5,463 bases of DNA. Source: Lachnospiraceae bacterium (lineage in GTDB: Bacteria > Bacillota > Clostridia > Lachnospirales > Lachnospiraceae). The notes under the pieces are model-generated. The model ran no database searches. It was given only the letters and a program-made list of their open reading frames with translations, and was not told where the DNA came from. Positions 1-5,463 of this stretch are shown here, one piece after another; positions within the stretch are counted from its first letter, which is position 1; each line of letters opens with the position of its first letter. The position numbers and the translations under genes were made by a program. The stretch spans positions 1-5,463 of the forward strand of contig JAAVAG010000132.1 of assembly GCA_014804185.1 (NCBI GenBank). The letters run 5' to 3'.

Positions 1-1108
1 AACATGCCTGCGGCTTGGACTCCGGCGCAAAAGGGGTTTCGCCGAACACCTCAACCACCGCCGGCCCGCCCATCAGCGCCGCATTCTCTTTCTGCTCCTC
101 ATAGGCCGCTTTCAGCACATCCAGACGCCTGTTCATATACGCGCGGTCCAGCACCAGCGCCTGGTCGTCCTTATGGTCATAGTCAAACTGTTTATTGGGA
201 TTTGCCCCCGTAAAGCCGGCCCTGCCCAGGCCCTTGCCCCGCAGCAGGCTCAGATCCGGCCGATAGATTACGGACTTAAGACCCATCTTCTCAAAATTCT
301 TCACAGCCTGGCGGATCATCCGCTCAAATCCCAGCTGATAATAGACCGCCACCGTCTTTTTTTTGCGCAGATCCTTCCCCGTCACCTCAAAACCGATCCG
401 GTACCCTTCGGTATAGGTATCCGCCATAAGCCGGATTTTGTCCTCCGGAAGCGCATTCATATGCTGCGCCGTGCGCAGTTCATTCTCCGAGACATACTCT
501 CCGTACGCATACAGATACCGCAGGTCAGTCAGATCGCTCTTCATAACAATATCCAGCGCAAAGGTGCACGCGGGATCGGTCTGTGCGCGGATTCTTTTCT
601 CCTCCGCAATGTCGGCATAGTCGCTGACGAACCAGTAAAAGATCTGTCGGACCGCCTCCGTCTCCGGAAGTTTCTCACTCTCCTGCCACGTGTCTTCAAA
701 CAGACGGTACACCTCCAGGAACAATTCCATATAAATGACCATTTCCTCCGGGTCCTGCTCATACGCCGCTCCGATCATGCTGCGAAACTGCGCATAAATG
801 GCGCACAGCAGCCTGCCCATATCCGTGCCGAACTTATCGGCGGCATACGCCGGATTCAGATAACTCTTCTCATAATGCTCCGGCAGCACCTCCCGGTACA
901 GTTCCTGGTTTCTCTCCTTCAGCGCATTCAGCTCGTCCGTCCGCAGACATCCCTCTCCGATCTGCTCATATAACCGGCACATTCCACTGATATAACCGGC
1001 GCACTTGTGAAAAAACGCCTCATAGGTTTTCTCTCCGAAAGCTTCCTCTTTCACTTCCTCAATGCGCTCCAGCGCCAGTTCATACCGCTCTCTTATCAAT
1101 TCCTGCAT
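1..1108 (-). CDS. Aminopeptidase-like protein (M29/AmpT-type), N-terminal part, cut by left edge
   Basis: An open frame of 369 codons runs without a stop from an ATG at 1108 to the left edge, so the 3' end is missing. The start is set by a GGAGGG ribosome binding site at 1114-1119, five bases upstream. The protein is soluble, acidic and helix-rich at its N-terminus, with no signal peptide or membrane span. From memory it resembles a long Lachnospiraceae family annotated as aminopeptidase or leucyl aminopeptidase (aminopeptidase T-like, roughly 650-700 residues). Matching stretches include KKKTV followed by LGFERMIRQAV (about residues 248-265), YDHKDDQALVLDRAY (310-324) and GGPAVVEVFGE (347-357). 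The metal-binding catalytic residues of peptidase family M29 would lie in the unseen C-terminal half, so activity cannot be judged here. The protein is inferred to be cytoplasmic and to release N-terminal amino acids from peptides. It is the last visible gene of the pyrE-led run, 53 bases after the DUF6142-type gene. The family call comes from recall, not a search. Confidence 0.72.
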   Translation of the reverse strand, partial: MQELIRERYELALERIEEVKEEAFGEKTYEAFFHKCAGYISGMCRLYEQIGEGCLRTDELNALKERNQELYREVLPEHYEKSYLNPAYAADKFGTDMGRLLCAIYAQFRSMIGAAYEQDPEEMVIYMELFLEVYRLFEDTWQESEKLPETEAVRQIFYWFVSDYADIAEEKRIRAQTDPACTFALDIVMKSDLTDLRYLYAYGEYVSENELRTAQHMNALPEDKIRLMADTYTEGYRIGFEVTGKDLRKKKTVAVYYQLGFERMIRQAVKNFEKMGLKSVIYRPDLSLLRGKGLGRAGFTGANPNKQFDYDHKDDQALVLDRAYMNRRLDVLKAAYEEQKENAALMGGPAVVEVFGETPFAPESKPQAC

Positions 1109-1113
1109 GTTTT

Positions 1114-1119
1114 CCCTCC
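1114..1119 (-). promoter_or_regulatory. Ribosome binding site of the aminopeptidase-like gene
   Basis: GGAGGG on the minus strand sits five bases before the ATG at 1108. It is the best Shine-Dalgarno match nearby and fixes this start. Confidence 0.8.
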
Positions 1120-1124
1120 ATACT

Positions 1125-1152
1125 GCCGGCCATCCGCCAGTTCCCGGCCGAC
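1125..1152 (-). other. Possible hairpin upstream of the aminopeptidase-like gene's RBS
   Basis: On the minus-strand RNA, GUCGGCC (1152-1146) can pair with GGCCGGC (1131-1125). This gives 7 pairs including one G-U, around a 14-base loop. It lies five bases upstream of the ribosome binding site and has no U-tract after it, so it is not a normal intrinsic terminator. It may affect mRNA stability or translation, or be a chance result of GC-rich sequence. Confidence 0.3.
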
Positions 1153-1161
1153 AGACCAAAC

Positions 1162-1491
1162 TTAAAACCCAATCAGCCCGACGCCGAGACAGATAATCAG
1201 CGCCACCATTGCCAGGGCGATAAGATTAAACAGGATCCCAAGAGCCGGAAAAAGCCTGTACCGGTCCTTTTCCAGCGCTGTAATAACGCCCAGTACGATT
1301 CCCACCATGGACATAAGCATTGCAAGCAGCCCGGTCAGACCATACGAGAGAGATGCCTCGCCTCCCCTTATATAGGTCAGACAAATTACCGTCACAAGCG
1401 ACACTGTGCTGATCAGCCCAAGAAATGTAGACATGATCGCCCGGCTGGAATGGAACTTATTCGTAAAAATATACCCTGATCTCTTTTTCAT
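1162..1491 (-). CDS. Small three-span membrane protein, probably DUF6142 family
   Basis: This is a complete gene of 109 residues. The ATG at 1491 is preferred because AGGGAG lies five bases upstream; an in-frame TTG at 1512 would add seven residues but would place that ribosome binding site inside the gene. The basic N-terminus (MKKRSGYIFTNKFHSSRA) is probably cytoplasmic. Three hydrophobic segments follow at about residues 19-40, 48-72 and 80-105, the last two separated by a charged loop (EKDRYRLF). The sequence resembles what I recall as DUF6142 family proteins of Lachnospiraceae, whose function is unknown. No catalytic motif is visible. It lies 77 bases after the 50-residue membrane protein and 53 bases before the aminopeptidase-like gene, in the same direction, so it is probably co-transcribed with pyrE unless the hairpin at 1521-1561 stops transcription. 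I do not assign a function. The coding call is firm, the family name less so. Confidence 0.8.
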   Translation of the reverse strand: MKKRSGYIFTNKFHSSRAIMSTFLGLISTVSLVTVICLTYIRGGEASLSYGLTGLLAMLMSMVGIVLGVITALEKDRYRLFPALGILFNLIALAMVALIICLGVGLIGF

Positions 1492-1520
1492 TCCCTCTCC
1501 CTGCCCCGGCAATAGATTTA

Positions 1521-1561
1521 CCCGGCACCTTCATTTTGCTGCGCATCATGTCGGTGCCGGG
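1521..1561 (-). other. Perfect 9-bp inverted repeat between two membrane protein genes
   Basis: CCCGGCACC at 1521-1529 and its exact reverse complement at 1553-1561 flank a 23-base loop. The hairpin starts eight bases after the stop of the 50-residue protein and ends 29 bases before the DUF6142-type start. On the minus-strand RNA the stem is followed by UAAAUCUAUU, which is too weak a U-tract for a standard intrinsic terminator. It could be a partial terminator, attenuator or mRNA-stabilising stem. Confidence 0.45.
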
Positions 1562-1568
1562 CATCTGA

Positions 1569-1721
1569 TCAGAACATGATCTTCGATTTACCGGATAAAA
1601 GTTTTGCTCCGCCTATAATCATCAGTATTCCGCTCGCCAGTCCTACCACCAGAAGCACAACTCCCAAAGCAATATTCAGCGCTCCCGTCCCTCTCATGGT
1701 CTTAAAAATTTTCTCTTCCAT
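1569..1721 (-). CDS. 50-residue single-span membrane protein downstream of pyrE
   Basis: This is a small complete gene: ATG at 1721, TGA at 1571-1569, 50 residues. It begins MEEKIFKTMRGTGALN and ends LLSGKSKIMF. A long hydrophobic stretch at about residues 14-40 (rich in L, V, I, G and A) makes one transmembrane helix, or possibly a tight two-helix hairpin around its Gly-Leu-Ala-Ser centre. Both ends carry lysines. Support for a real gene is a strong ribosome binding site (GGAGGAG, 1727-1733, five to seven bases upstream), placement only 14 bases after the pyrE stop, and membrane-protein composition. The ribosome binding site lies right behind the pyrE stop, so translation may be coupled to pyrE. 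I recognise no named family and assign no function. Similar tiny hydrophobic proteins are often missed in annotation because of their length. Confidence 0.8.
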   Translation of the reverse strand: MEEKIFKTMRGTGALNIALGVVLLVVGLASGILMIIGGAKLLSGKSKIMF

Positions 1722-1726
1722 CTGCT

Positions 1727-1733
1727 CTCCTCC
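1727..1733 (-). promoter_or_regulatory. Ribosome binding site of the 50-residue membrane protein
   Basis: GGAGGAG on the minus strand gives a near-ideal Shine-Dalgarno match before the ATG at 1721. It starts three bases after the pyrE stop codon (1738-1736), which favours translational coupling. It is the main evidence that this very short frame is a gene. Confidence 0.75.
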
Positions 1734-1735
1734 GC

Positions 1736-2410
1736 CTACGCTCCATATTGTTCATAGTATACATCAATTGCATGCTTCAACTCGTCGTTAATGTAGATTT
1801 GTCCTTTATAGGGTCTGTTGTAAAGATATTCCGTCACCTCCGCCATGGTCACTATGGCGTTTGCCGCAAACCCGTACTTCTCCCGGATTTCGTCCAGAGC
1901 GCTCATCTTTCCCCCCAGACCTACCTCCATGCGGTTCAGTGAAACCATCAGCCCCCTGATCTCCACCTTAGCCTGGCCTGTCAGCACCGGAAATGTCTCC
2001 TCTATGGATTTACCGGATGTGGTCACATCCTCAATGATCACCACTCTGTCGCCGTCTTTCAGTTTACTCCCCAGCAGGATTCCCACATCTCCGTGATCCT
2101 TTACCTCCTTGCGGTTTGAGCAGTAGCGGATCTCCCTGCCATACAGATCACTGTAGGCGATGGCGGCCGCCACACTTAAAGGGATACCCTTGTAGGCAGG
2201 TCCGAACAATACGTCAAATTCATCCCCGTAACAGTCATGTATCGCTCTCGCGTAAAATTCTCCCAGCCTGCGAAGCTGCGATCCGGTCACATATCCCCCG
2301 GCATTCATAAAAAAGGGGGATTTTCTGCCGCTCTTCAATGTAAAATCACCGAATTTCAGCACCTGGCTGTCCACCATAAACTCAATGAATTCCTGCTTAT
2401 ATTGCTCCAT
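1736..2410 (-). CDS. pyrE: Orotate phosphoribosyltransferase
   Basis: PyrE joins orotate and PRPP to give orotidine 5'-monophosphate and pyrophosphate, the fifth step of de novo UMP synthesis, in the cytoplasm. The 224-residue length fits the family. The PRPP-binding signature VVIIEDVTTSGKS is at residues 123-135. The mobile catalytic loop with lysines and a histidine (RKEVKDHGD) is at 100-108. The N-terminal orotate/PRPP segment GDFTLKSGRKSPFFMNAG is at 21-38. Upstream in-frame codons reach 2494, but that region is the promoter and lacks a ribosome binding site. The ATG at 2410 has AGGAGG at 2423-2428, although the 12-base spacing is long. A promoter lies about 50 bases upstream. No other pyr gene is in the window, so pyrE appears to head its own transcript, followed by two small membrane proteins and an aminopeptidase-like gene. 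The stop is TAG. Confidence 0.96.
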   Translation of the reverse strand: MEQYKQEFIEFMVDSQVLKFGDFTLKSGRKSPFFMNAGGYVTGSQLRRLGEFYARAIHDCYGDEFDVLFGPAYKGIPLSVAAAIAYSDLYGREIRYCSNRKEVKDHGDVGILLGSKLKDGDRVVIIEDVTTSGKSIEETFPVLTGQAKVEIRGLMVSLNRMEVGLGGKMSALDEIREKYGFAANAIVTMAEVTEYLYNRPYKGQIYINDELKHAIDVYYEQYGA

Positions 2411-2457
2411 TATTCTTTCAGACCTCCTGTTTGAACGGTTCCATACAGCATTTGCAT
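2410..2457 (-). other. Possible 15-codon leader ORF overlapping the pyrE start (TAATG)
   Basis: In the pyrE 5' region a frame reads ATG at 2457 through to TAA at 2412-2410, encoding MQMLYGTVQTGGLKE. Its stop shares one base with the pyrE ATG (TAATG), a layout typical of translational coupling. The pyrE ribosome binding site lies inside it. The ATG has no ribosome binding site and would lie about 2-4 bases from the predicted transcription start, so it would have to be translated as a leaderless message. A second in-frame ATG at 2451 gives 13 residues. This may be chance. Confidence 0.25.
2423..2428 (-). promoter_or_regulatory. Ribosome binding site of pyrE (long spacing)
   Basis: AGGAGG on the minus strand is a full Shine-Dalgarno match, but it lies 12 bases before the pyrE ATG at 2410, longer than the usual 5-9. 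No better in-frame start exists, since the protein from this ATG matches normal PyrE length. The spacing may lower initiation or favour coupling to a leader frame. Confidence 0.7.
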
Positions 2458-2465
2458 TTGGAATT

Positions 2466-2494
2466 AGTTTACCATATAACCGCTGTTTTGCCAA
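2466..2494 (-). promoter_or_regulatory. Predicted sigma-A promoter of the pyrE unit
   Basis: On the minus strand a -35 box TTGGCA (2494-2489; five of six match TTGACA) is followed by a 17-base spacer and a -10 box TAAACT (2471-2466; four of six match TATAAT). TGG directly before the -10 box gives an extended -10 motif. The expected transcription start is near 2459, leaving a leader of about 50 bases before pyrE. No PyrR-type leader with alternative terminator could be made out in this short leader. Confidence 0.7.
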
Positions 2495-2504
2495 CTAATA
2501 ATTT

Positions 2505-2546
2505 TGCCCGTGGAATGACCAAAATACACTGGTCACACCACGGGCA
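2505..2546 (-). terminator. Two-tier hairpin between MATE gene and pyrE promoter, possible terminator
   Basis: Outer arms TGCCCGTGG (2505-2513) and CCACGGGCA (2538-2546) are perfectly complementary over 9 bp. Inner arms TGACCA (2516-2521) and TGGTCA (2530-2535) add 6 bp across a 2x2 internal loop, leaving an 8-base apical loop. The hairpin lies 51 bases past the MATE stop and 10 bases before the pyrE -35 box. On the minus-strand RNA the sequence after the stem is AAAUUAUUAG, not a run of U, so termination is plausible by position but not canonical. An operator-like role next to the promoter is an alternative. Confidence 0.5.
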
Positions 2547-2597
2547 GATTCGGCTTGCCGCTCCGTGCAGTTCCTCATTCAGATAATCCGCTTTTTT

Positions 2598-3977
2598 TCA
2601 TACTCTCTGTTCCTTTCCACAGGCCTCATGCAGCCATTTTCCGTTTTTGATGCGCATTCCAAAAAAGATCGATCTGACAATCCAGTCCACCCCCATGGCA
2701 ATCCAGATTCCGTAAAGCCCCATGTGAAAAACCATGGTAAAGAGCCAGCTACAGCCCAGCCTGCAGATCCACATACTGGCCACGGACACTGTCATGGTAT
2801 ACCTGACGTCCATGGCGGCTCGCAGGGCGTTTGGCAGGGAAAAGCCGGTGGGCCAGAAAAGCATGGCAAAGACAGAATGGATCACAATCACGGCGGCGGC
2901 AAGTTCGATGGCCTCTCCGGACACTTTGTAGATTCCAGCGATCTGCCGTGCCAGCAAAATGATGACAATGTTGAGCAGCGCCATAAACAGATAGGAATAT
3001 CCCATGATCTTTCTGACATAGCCTTTGGCCTGCCGTATGGAGCCCGCCCCCAGCGTCTGTCCCACCACCGTGATCATGGCCGTTCCCATAGAGGAAGCCG
3101 GTATGACCGCAAAACCCGCCACCGTCCCCACAATGGCATTTGCCGCAATAGCCGCCGTGCCCAAATCTGCCACCAGACTCTGCACCAGTATTTTCCCGAT
3201 CTGAAAAATGCAGCTGTCCACTCCGTTTGGCACGCCGATCCGAAGGACCTCGCGAACCACCTTTTTATCCGGCCTGCAGCACACTCTGCGGCTGTAATGG
3301 AGGGGCCGTTCCTCCTTTCGCATGATCAGCAGCATGATAACCGAAGCCACCACTCTGGACAGCAGTGTGGACAGGGCCACTCCGTATACCCCCATATGAA
3401 ACCAGACGATCATCACCGCATTGCCCATTATATTGATCAGATTCGTAAACAGGGAGACTTTCATTGTGGTTTTGGAGTCTCCCATAGCTCTGCTCAGCGC
3501 CGCGCTCACATTATACACTGCCAGAAACGGAAAAGAAAGCGCCGTTATGTAGAAATAGATCACGGCGTTCTTCATCACCGCCTCTTCCACATTTCCGAAA
3601 CAGACTTTCAAAAGCCACCGGTTCAGCGCAAGAGCCGCAAGCATAACGGCGGCGGCAATCCCTGTCACCAGCACAAGCAGCTGGTCCGCCGTATGGCCAG
3701 CCGCCTCCTCCCGCTTCTCCCCCAGCCGGTGGGCCGCAATCACCGCCCCTCCGGTGGCCAGAGAGCCAAACACATTGATCATCAGAATGTTGATGGAATC
3801 CACCAGCGAGACCCCCGATACCGCCGCTTCCCCGGCAACGGACACCATCACGGAATCCGCCATGCCCACGGTGATGCCCAGAATCTGTTCCAGCATCAGC
3901 GGCACGATCAGCGCCATCAGCTGTTTTCCCGTAAACAGAGGCGTCTCTTCTTTCTTATCTGTCACTTCCGTCTTCAT
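2598..3977 (-). CDS. MATE-family multidrug/toxin efflux transporter
   Basis: This is a complete 459-residue inner-membrane protein, the usual MATE length (about 450-470), with a pattern consistent with 12 transmembrane helices in two six-helix halves. Each half starts with a similar VP-containing helix (VPLMLEQILG at 25-34; VPNGVDSCIF at 249-258). Each half also carries the family's arginine-glycine/aspartate loop before a Ser/Asn-rich helix (SRAMGDSKTTMKVS at 162-175; LRAAMDVRYTMTVS at 385-398). MATE proteins export organic cations, drugs or metabolites driven by Na+ or H+; the substrate cannot be read here. The start is the ATG at 3977, six bases after GGAGG (3984-3988). The in-frame ATG at 3983 directly abuts that GGAGG and is unlikely to be used. 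The first 23 bases overlap the end of the GH38 gene in another frame, which suggests one operon and coupled translation. No own promoter is visible. Confidence 0.93.
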   Translation of the reverse strand: MKTEVTDKKEETPLFTGKQLMALIVPLMLEQILGITVGMADSVMVSVAGEAAVSGVSLVDSINILMINVFGSLATGGAVIAAHRLGEKREEAAGHTADQLLVLVTGIAAAVMLAALALNRWLLKVCFGNVEEAVMKNAVIYFYITALSFPFLAVYNVSAALSRAMGDSKTTMKVSLFTNLINIMGNAVMIVWFHMGVYGVALSTLLSRVVASVIMLLIMRKEERPLHYSRRVCCRPDKKVVREVLRIGVPNGVDSCIFQIGKILVQSLVADLGTAAIAANAIVGTVAGFAVIPASSMGTAMITVVGQTLGAGSIRQAKGYVRKIMGYSYLFMALLNIVIILLARQIAGIYKVSGEAIELAAAVIVIHSVFAMLFWPTGFSLPNALRAAMDVRYTMTVSVASMWICRLGCSWLFTMVFHMGLYGIWIAMGVDWIVRSIFFGMRIKNGKWLHEACGKEQRV

Positions 3978-5463
3978 AGGCATCCTCCAGCAGATTCACC
4001 GTCTGCGATGCAAAATCCCAGCCGACCTTTATGGATAAAATTTCATAAGGATGTATCCTGTAAGCGATGGCATGGCCCGCCAGATTTATGACACCCTCCG
4101 CCTGAAGTCCCATCGTCTCAAACAGCCGGATCACATACCCGTCCCCGTCCTCCGAAAGCTTCAGACAGCCCAGTTCCACGTTCTCCTCATCGATCTTAAG
4201 TCCGGTCCAGGCCGTTTTCTTTACAGCCCCGTCATGGCAGTTGTCCGCCAGATACAAAACCGGCCCGGCGCATATCTCTCCCATCCTGTACCGCTGCATG
4301 GGCGTAAGCGTTTTTTGATGCGGGCGCAGTAAAAATGTAAATCTCTGCTCCCCCATATCCGCATATTCATATCCTTCCACGGGATTATACCAGTTTTTTC
4401 CGTTCCCCTGTGCAAAAATCGCACTGCGCGCCACGGGAAAGGACAACCTGTTCTCCTCCATGACAAAGACATACTTTCCGTCATTGGCCAGGCACAGCCC
4501 TGCCCCGCTCTGATCGGCAATGTCCACAAAGCGGTGCATACTGTACTCCCGCCCGTCTGTCGGCCTGCCTTGCGCCGTGCAGTATGCGCCCTGCCGGTGC
4601 GCAAAGATATCCCTCGCGGAGAGCGGATACTCCATTCTCAGCATCTGCCACGGCCTGTCCCAGAAGAGAAGATTTTTCACCTCCAGATGCCTGGCGTCAT
4701 AATACAGAATATATTCCTGTCTCAGCACGCTTCCCCCCAGACGGTACACGGCGCGCACGACCTTTCGGAGACTTCCCTCCTCCACCACCTGCAGGGACTC
4801 AAACACAAGCCTCTCTCCGGACGGCCCGAAAGCCCTGCCCTGATCTCCTCCCCAGGTGTCTCTCTCGTCCAGCCAGACCGGAAATGAGGCCGCTCCCTGC
4901 AGAGCGTCGTAACCTGTCTCCTTTTCGATCAGCGAGGACAGATAGCCGTCCCTGAATATCGCTTTCAGAAAAGGATTCTCCAGGCAGTATTCTTTTTCGT
5001 CCGTCAGCCATGCCCCGCCGCTTTCACGGCTGTCATCGCACAATTCGGAAGGCTGGGCAAAAACCCGGTAAACGGCGAATCCCATGGCAGGTACGTCGGC
5101 GTCAAACACGATCCCTCTTCTTCCCCCCAGATTGTAATTCCGCACCTTTGCCAGCGTGTGCACTCGCTGATAGGGAATCTCCTTTCCATCCGGATCTTTC
5201 AGAGTCAGACCATCCTTGCAGAACCAGTTCAGTTCCACACAGAACGTTCCCGCATAACGTCTGCCGGTGGGATTTAAGAGCACCAGGGGAAAGCCCTCTC
5301 CCCTGGTATCGATCTGCTGCAGAATCTTCTGCATGGAAAACACCGCCTGTCTTTTGGAAGACGCGCATACCATGTCAAACTGCGCCACCGCCTCATCTCT
5401 GGCCGGTTTCACCGCGGTTCCGCCCAATGTATCATGAAACTGATTGAACAGCAGCGTTTTCCA
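3955..5463 (-). CDS. GH38-family alpha-mannosidase, C-terminal 502 residues, cut by right edge
   Basis: The frame is open to the right edge and ends at TAA (3957-3955); the N-terminal catalytic part is missing. Family members hydrolyse alpha-linked mannose from glycans or oligosaccharides with a zinc ion. The visible fragment begins with LLFNQFHDTLGGT (fragment residues 4-16), the conserved GH38 NQ-x-HD segment; its histidine corresponds to a zinc ligand (His471 of Drosophila Golgi mannosidase II). The C-terminal beta-sandwich follows, with the expected landmarks: FPLVLLNPTGRR (58-69), MGFAVYRV (127-134), ENPFLKAIFRDGYLSSLIEK (162-181) and ERDTWG (200-205). No membrane span or signal appears in this part, and the N-terminus is unseen, so location is unknown; a cytoplasmic enzyme is common in Firmicutes. 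Its 3' end overlaps the MATE transporter gene by 23 bases. Specificity (alpha-1,2, 1,3 or 1,6) cannot be read. The TTG at 5427 is an internal leucine codon, not a start. Confidence 0.9.
   Translation of the reverse strand, partial: WKTLLFNQFHDTLGGTAVKPARDEAVAQFDMVCASSKRQAVFSMQKILQQIDTRGEGFPLVLLNPTGRRYAGTFCVELNWFCKDGLTLKDPDGKEIPYQRVHTLAKVRNYNLGGRRGIVFDADVPAMGFAVYRVFAQPSELCDDSRESGGAWLTDEKEYCLENPFLKAIFRDGYLSSLIEKETGYDALQGAASFPVWLDERDTWGGDQGRAFGPSGERLVFESLQVVEEGSLRKVVRAVYRLGGSVLRQEYILYYDARHLEVKNLLFWDRPWQMLRMEYPLSARDIFAHRQGAYCTAQGRPTDGREYSMHRFVDIADQSGAGLCLANDGKYVFVMEENRLSFPVARSAIFAQGNGKNWYNPVEGYEYADMGEQRFTFLLRPHQKTLTPMQRYRMGEICAGPVLYLADNCHDGAVKKTAWTGLKIDEENVELGCLKLSEDGDGYVIRLFETMGLQAEGVINLAGHAIAYRIHPYEILSIKVGWDFASQTVNLLEDAYEDGSDR
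3984..3988 (-). promoter_or_regulatory. Ribosome binding site of the MATE gene, inside the GH38 coding region
   Basis: GGAGG lies within the last codons of the GH38 gene, six bases before the ATG at 3977. It decides between two close in-frame ATGs in favour of the downstream one. It also implies that ribosomes finishing GH38 pass over the MATE start region. Confidence 0.8.

Noticed and set aside
173..973. Plus-strand open frame of 266 codons
   Set aside because: It is antisense to the aminopeptidase-like gene, has no ribosome binding site and resembles no family; it results from the codon bias of the real gene.
1492..1512. TTG start for the DUF6142-type protein, adding seven residues
   Set aside because: The added codons contain the purine-rich AGGGAG that serves as ribosome binding site for the ATG at 1491.
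1564..1573. Ten-base palindrome TCTGATCAGA
   Set aside because: It is short, includes the stop codon of the small gene, and has no second copy or context suggesting a binding site.
1585..2018. Twelve-base repeat GATTTACCGGAT at 1585-1596 and 2007-2018
   Set aside because: Both copies encode Ser-Gly-Lys-Ser in two unrelated proteins (the small membrane protein and the PyrE PRPP loop); shared codon use explains it.
2411..2494. N-terminal extension of PyrE by 28 residues from 2494
   Set aside because: The extra codons cover the predicted promoter, lack a ribosome binding site and do not match the PyrE N-terminus; the ATG at 2410 gives the normal length.
2592..2598. T7 run on the plus strand as a terminator U-tract
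   Set aside because: No plus-strand gene ends here, and the only stem found upstream (GCAGATT with AATCCGC) has a mismatch and a long loop.
2574..2602. Tiny minus-strand frame (MKKSGLSE) overlapping the MATE stop as ATGA
   Set aside because: Eight codons are too few, there is no good ribosome binding site and no sign of function.
2565..4091. Plus-strand open frame of 508 codons
   Set aside because: It lies opposite the MATE gene; the translation is rich in His, Arg, Gln and Pro with no domain-like pattern, as expected from the reverse reading of a GC-biased membrane protein gene.

Overview
The window looks like a piece of chromosome from a member of the Clostridia, most likely Lachnospiraceae. 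This rests on strong AGGAGG/GGAGG-type ribosome binding sites, roughly balanced GC content by eye, and protein sequences that resemble gut Lachnospiraceae families from memory (a long aminopeptidase-like protein, a DUF6142-type membrane protein, and clostridial PyrE and GH38 proteins). No database search was possible. Every gene I can support lies on the minus strand, so transcription runs from right to left. No RNA gene, CRISPR array, insertion sequence or phage gene was seen.

Right part (5463 down to 2598): the C-terminal 502 residues of a GH38-family alpha-mannosidase enter from beyond the right edge. Its last 23 bases overlap the start of a complete MATE-family efflux transporter gene, so the two are probably translated from one mRNA. 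A 9+6 bp two-tier hairpin lies about 50 bases past the MATE stop and probably ends or processes that transcript.

Middle and left part (about 2494 down to 1): a good sigma-A-type promoter (TTGGCA, 17 bp, TGG-TAAACT) stands directly in front of pyrE (orotate phosphoribosyltransferase, pyrimidine synthesis). Three more genes follow in the same direction with short gaps: a 50-residue single-span membrane protein, a 109-residue three-span membrane protein (probably DUF6142), and the first 369 residues of a large aminopeptidase-like protein that runs off the left edge. Two hairpins without good U-tracts lie between these genes and may tune read-through or mRNA stability.

Functionally this is mostly housekeeping and carbohydrate metabolism: mannoside breakdown plus export in one unit, pyrimidine synthesis plus small membrane proteins and a putative peptidase in the other. 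No clear new biological system is visible. The points most worth checking are the 50-residue membrane protein behind pyrE, a possible 15-codon leader peptide whose stop overlaps the pyrE start (TAATG), and the mannosidase-MATE overlap.
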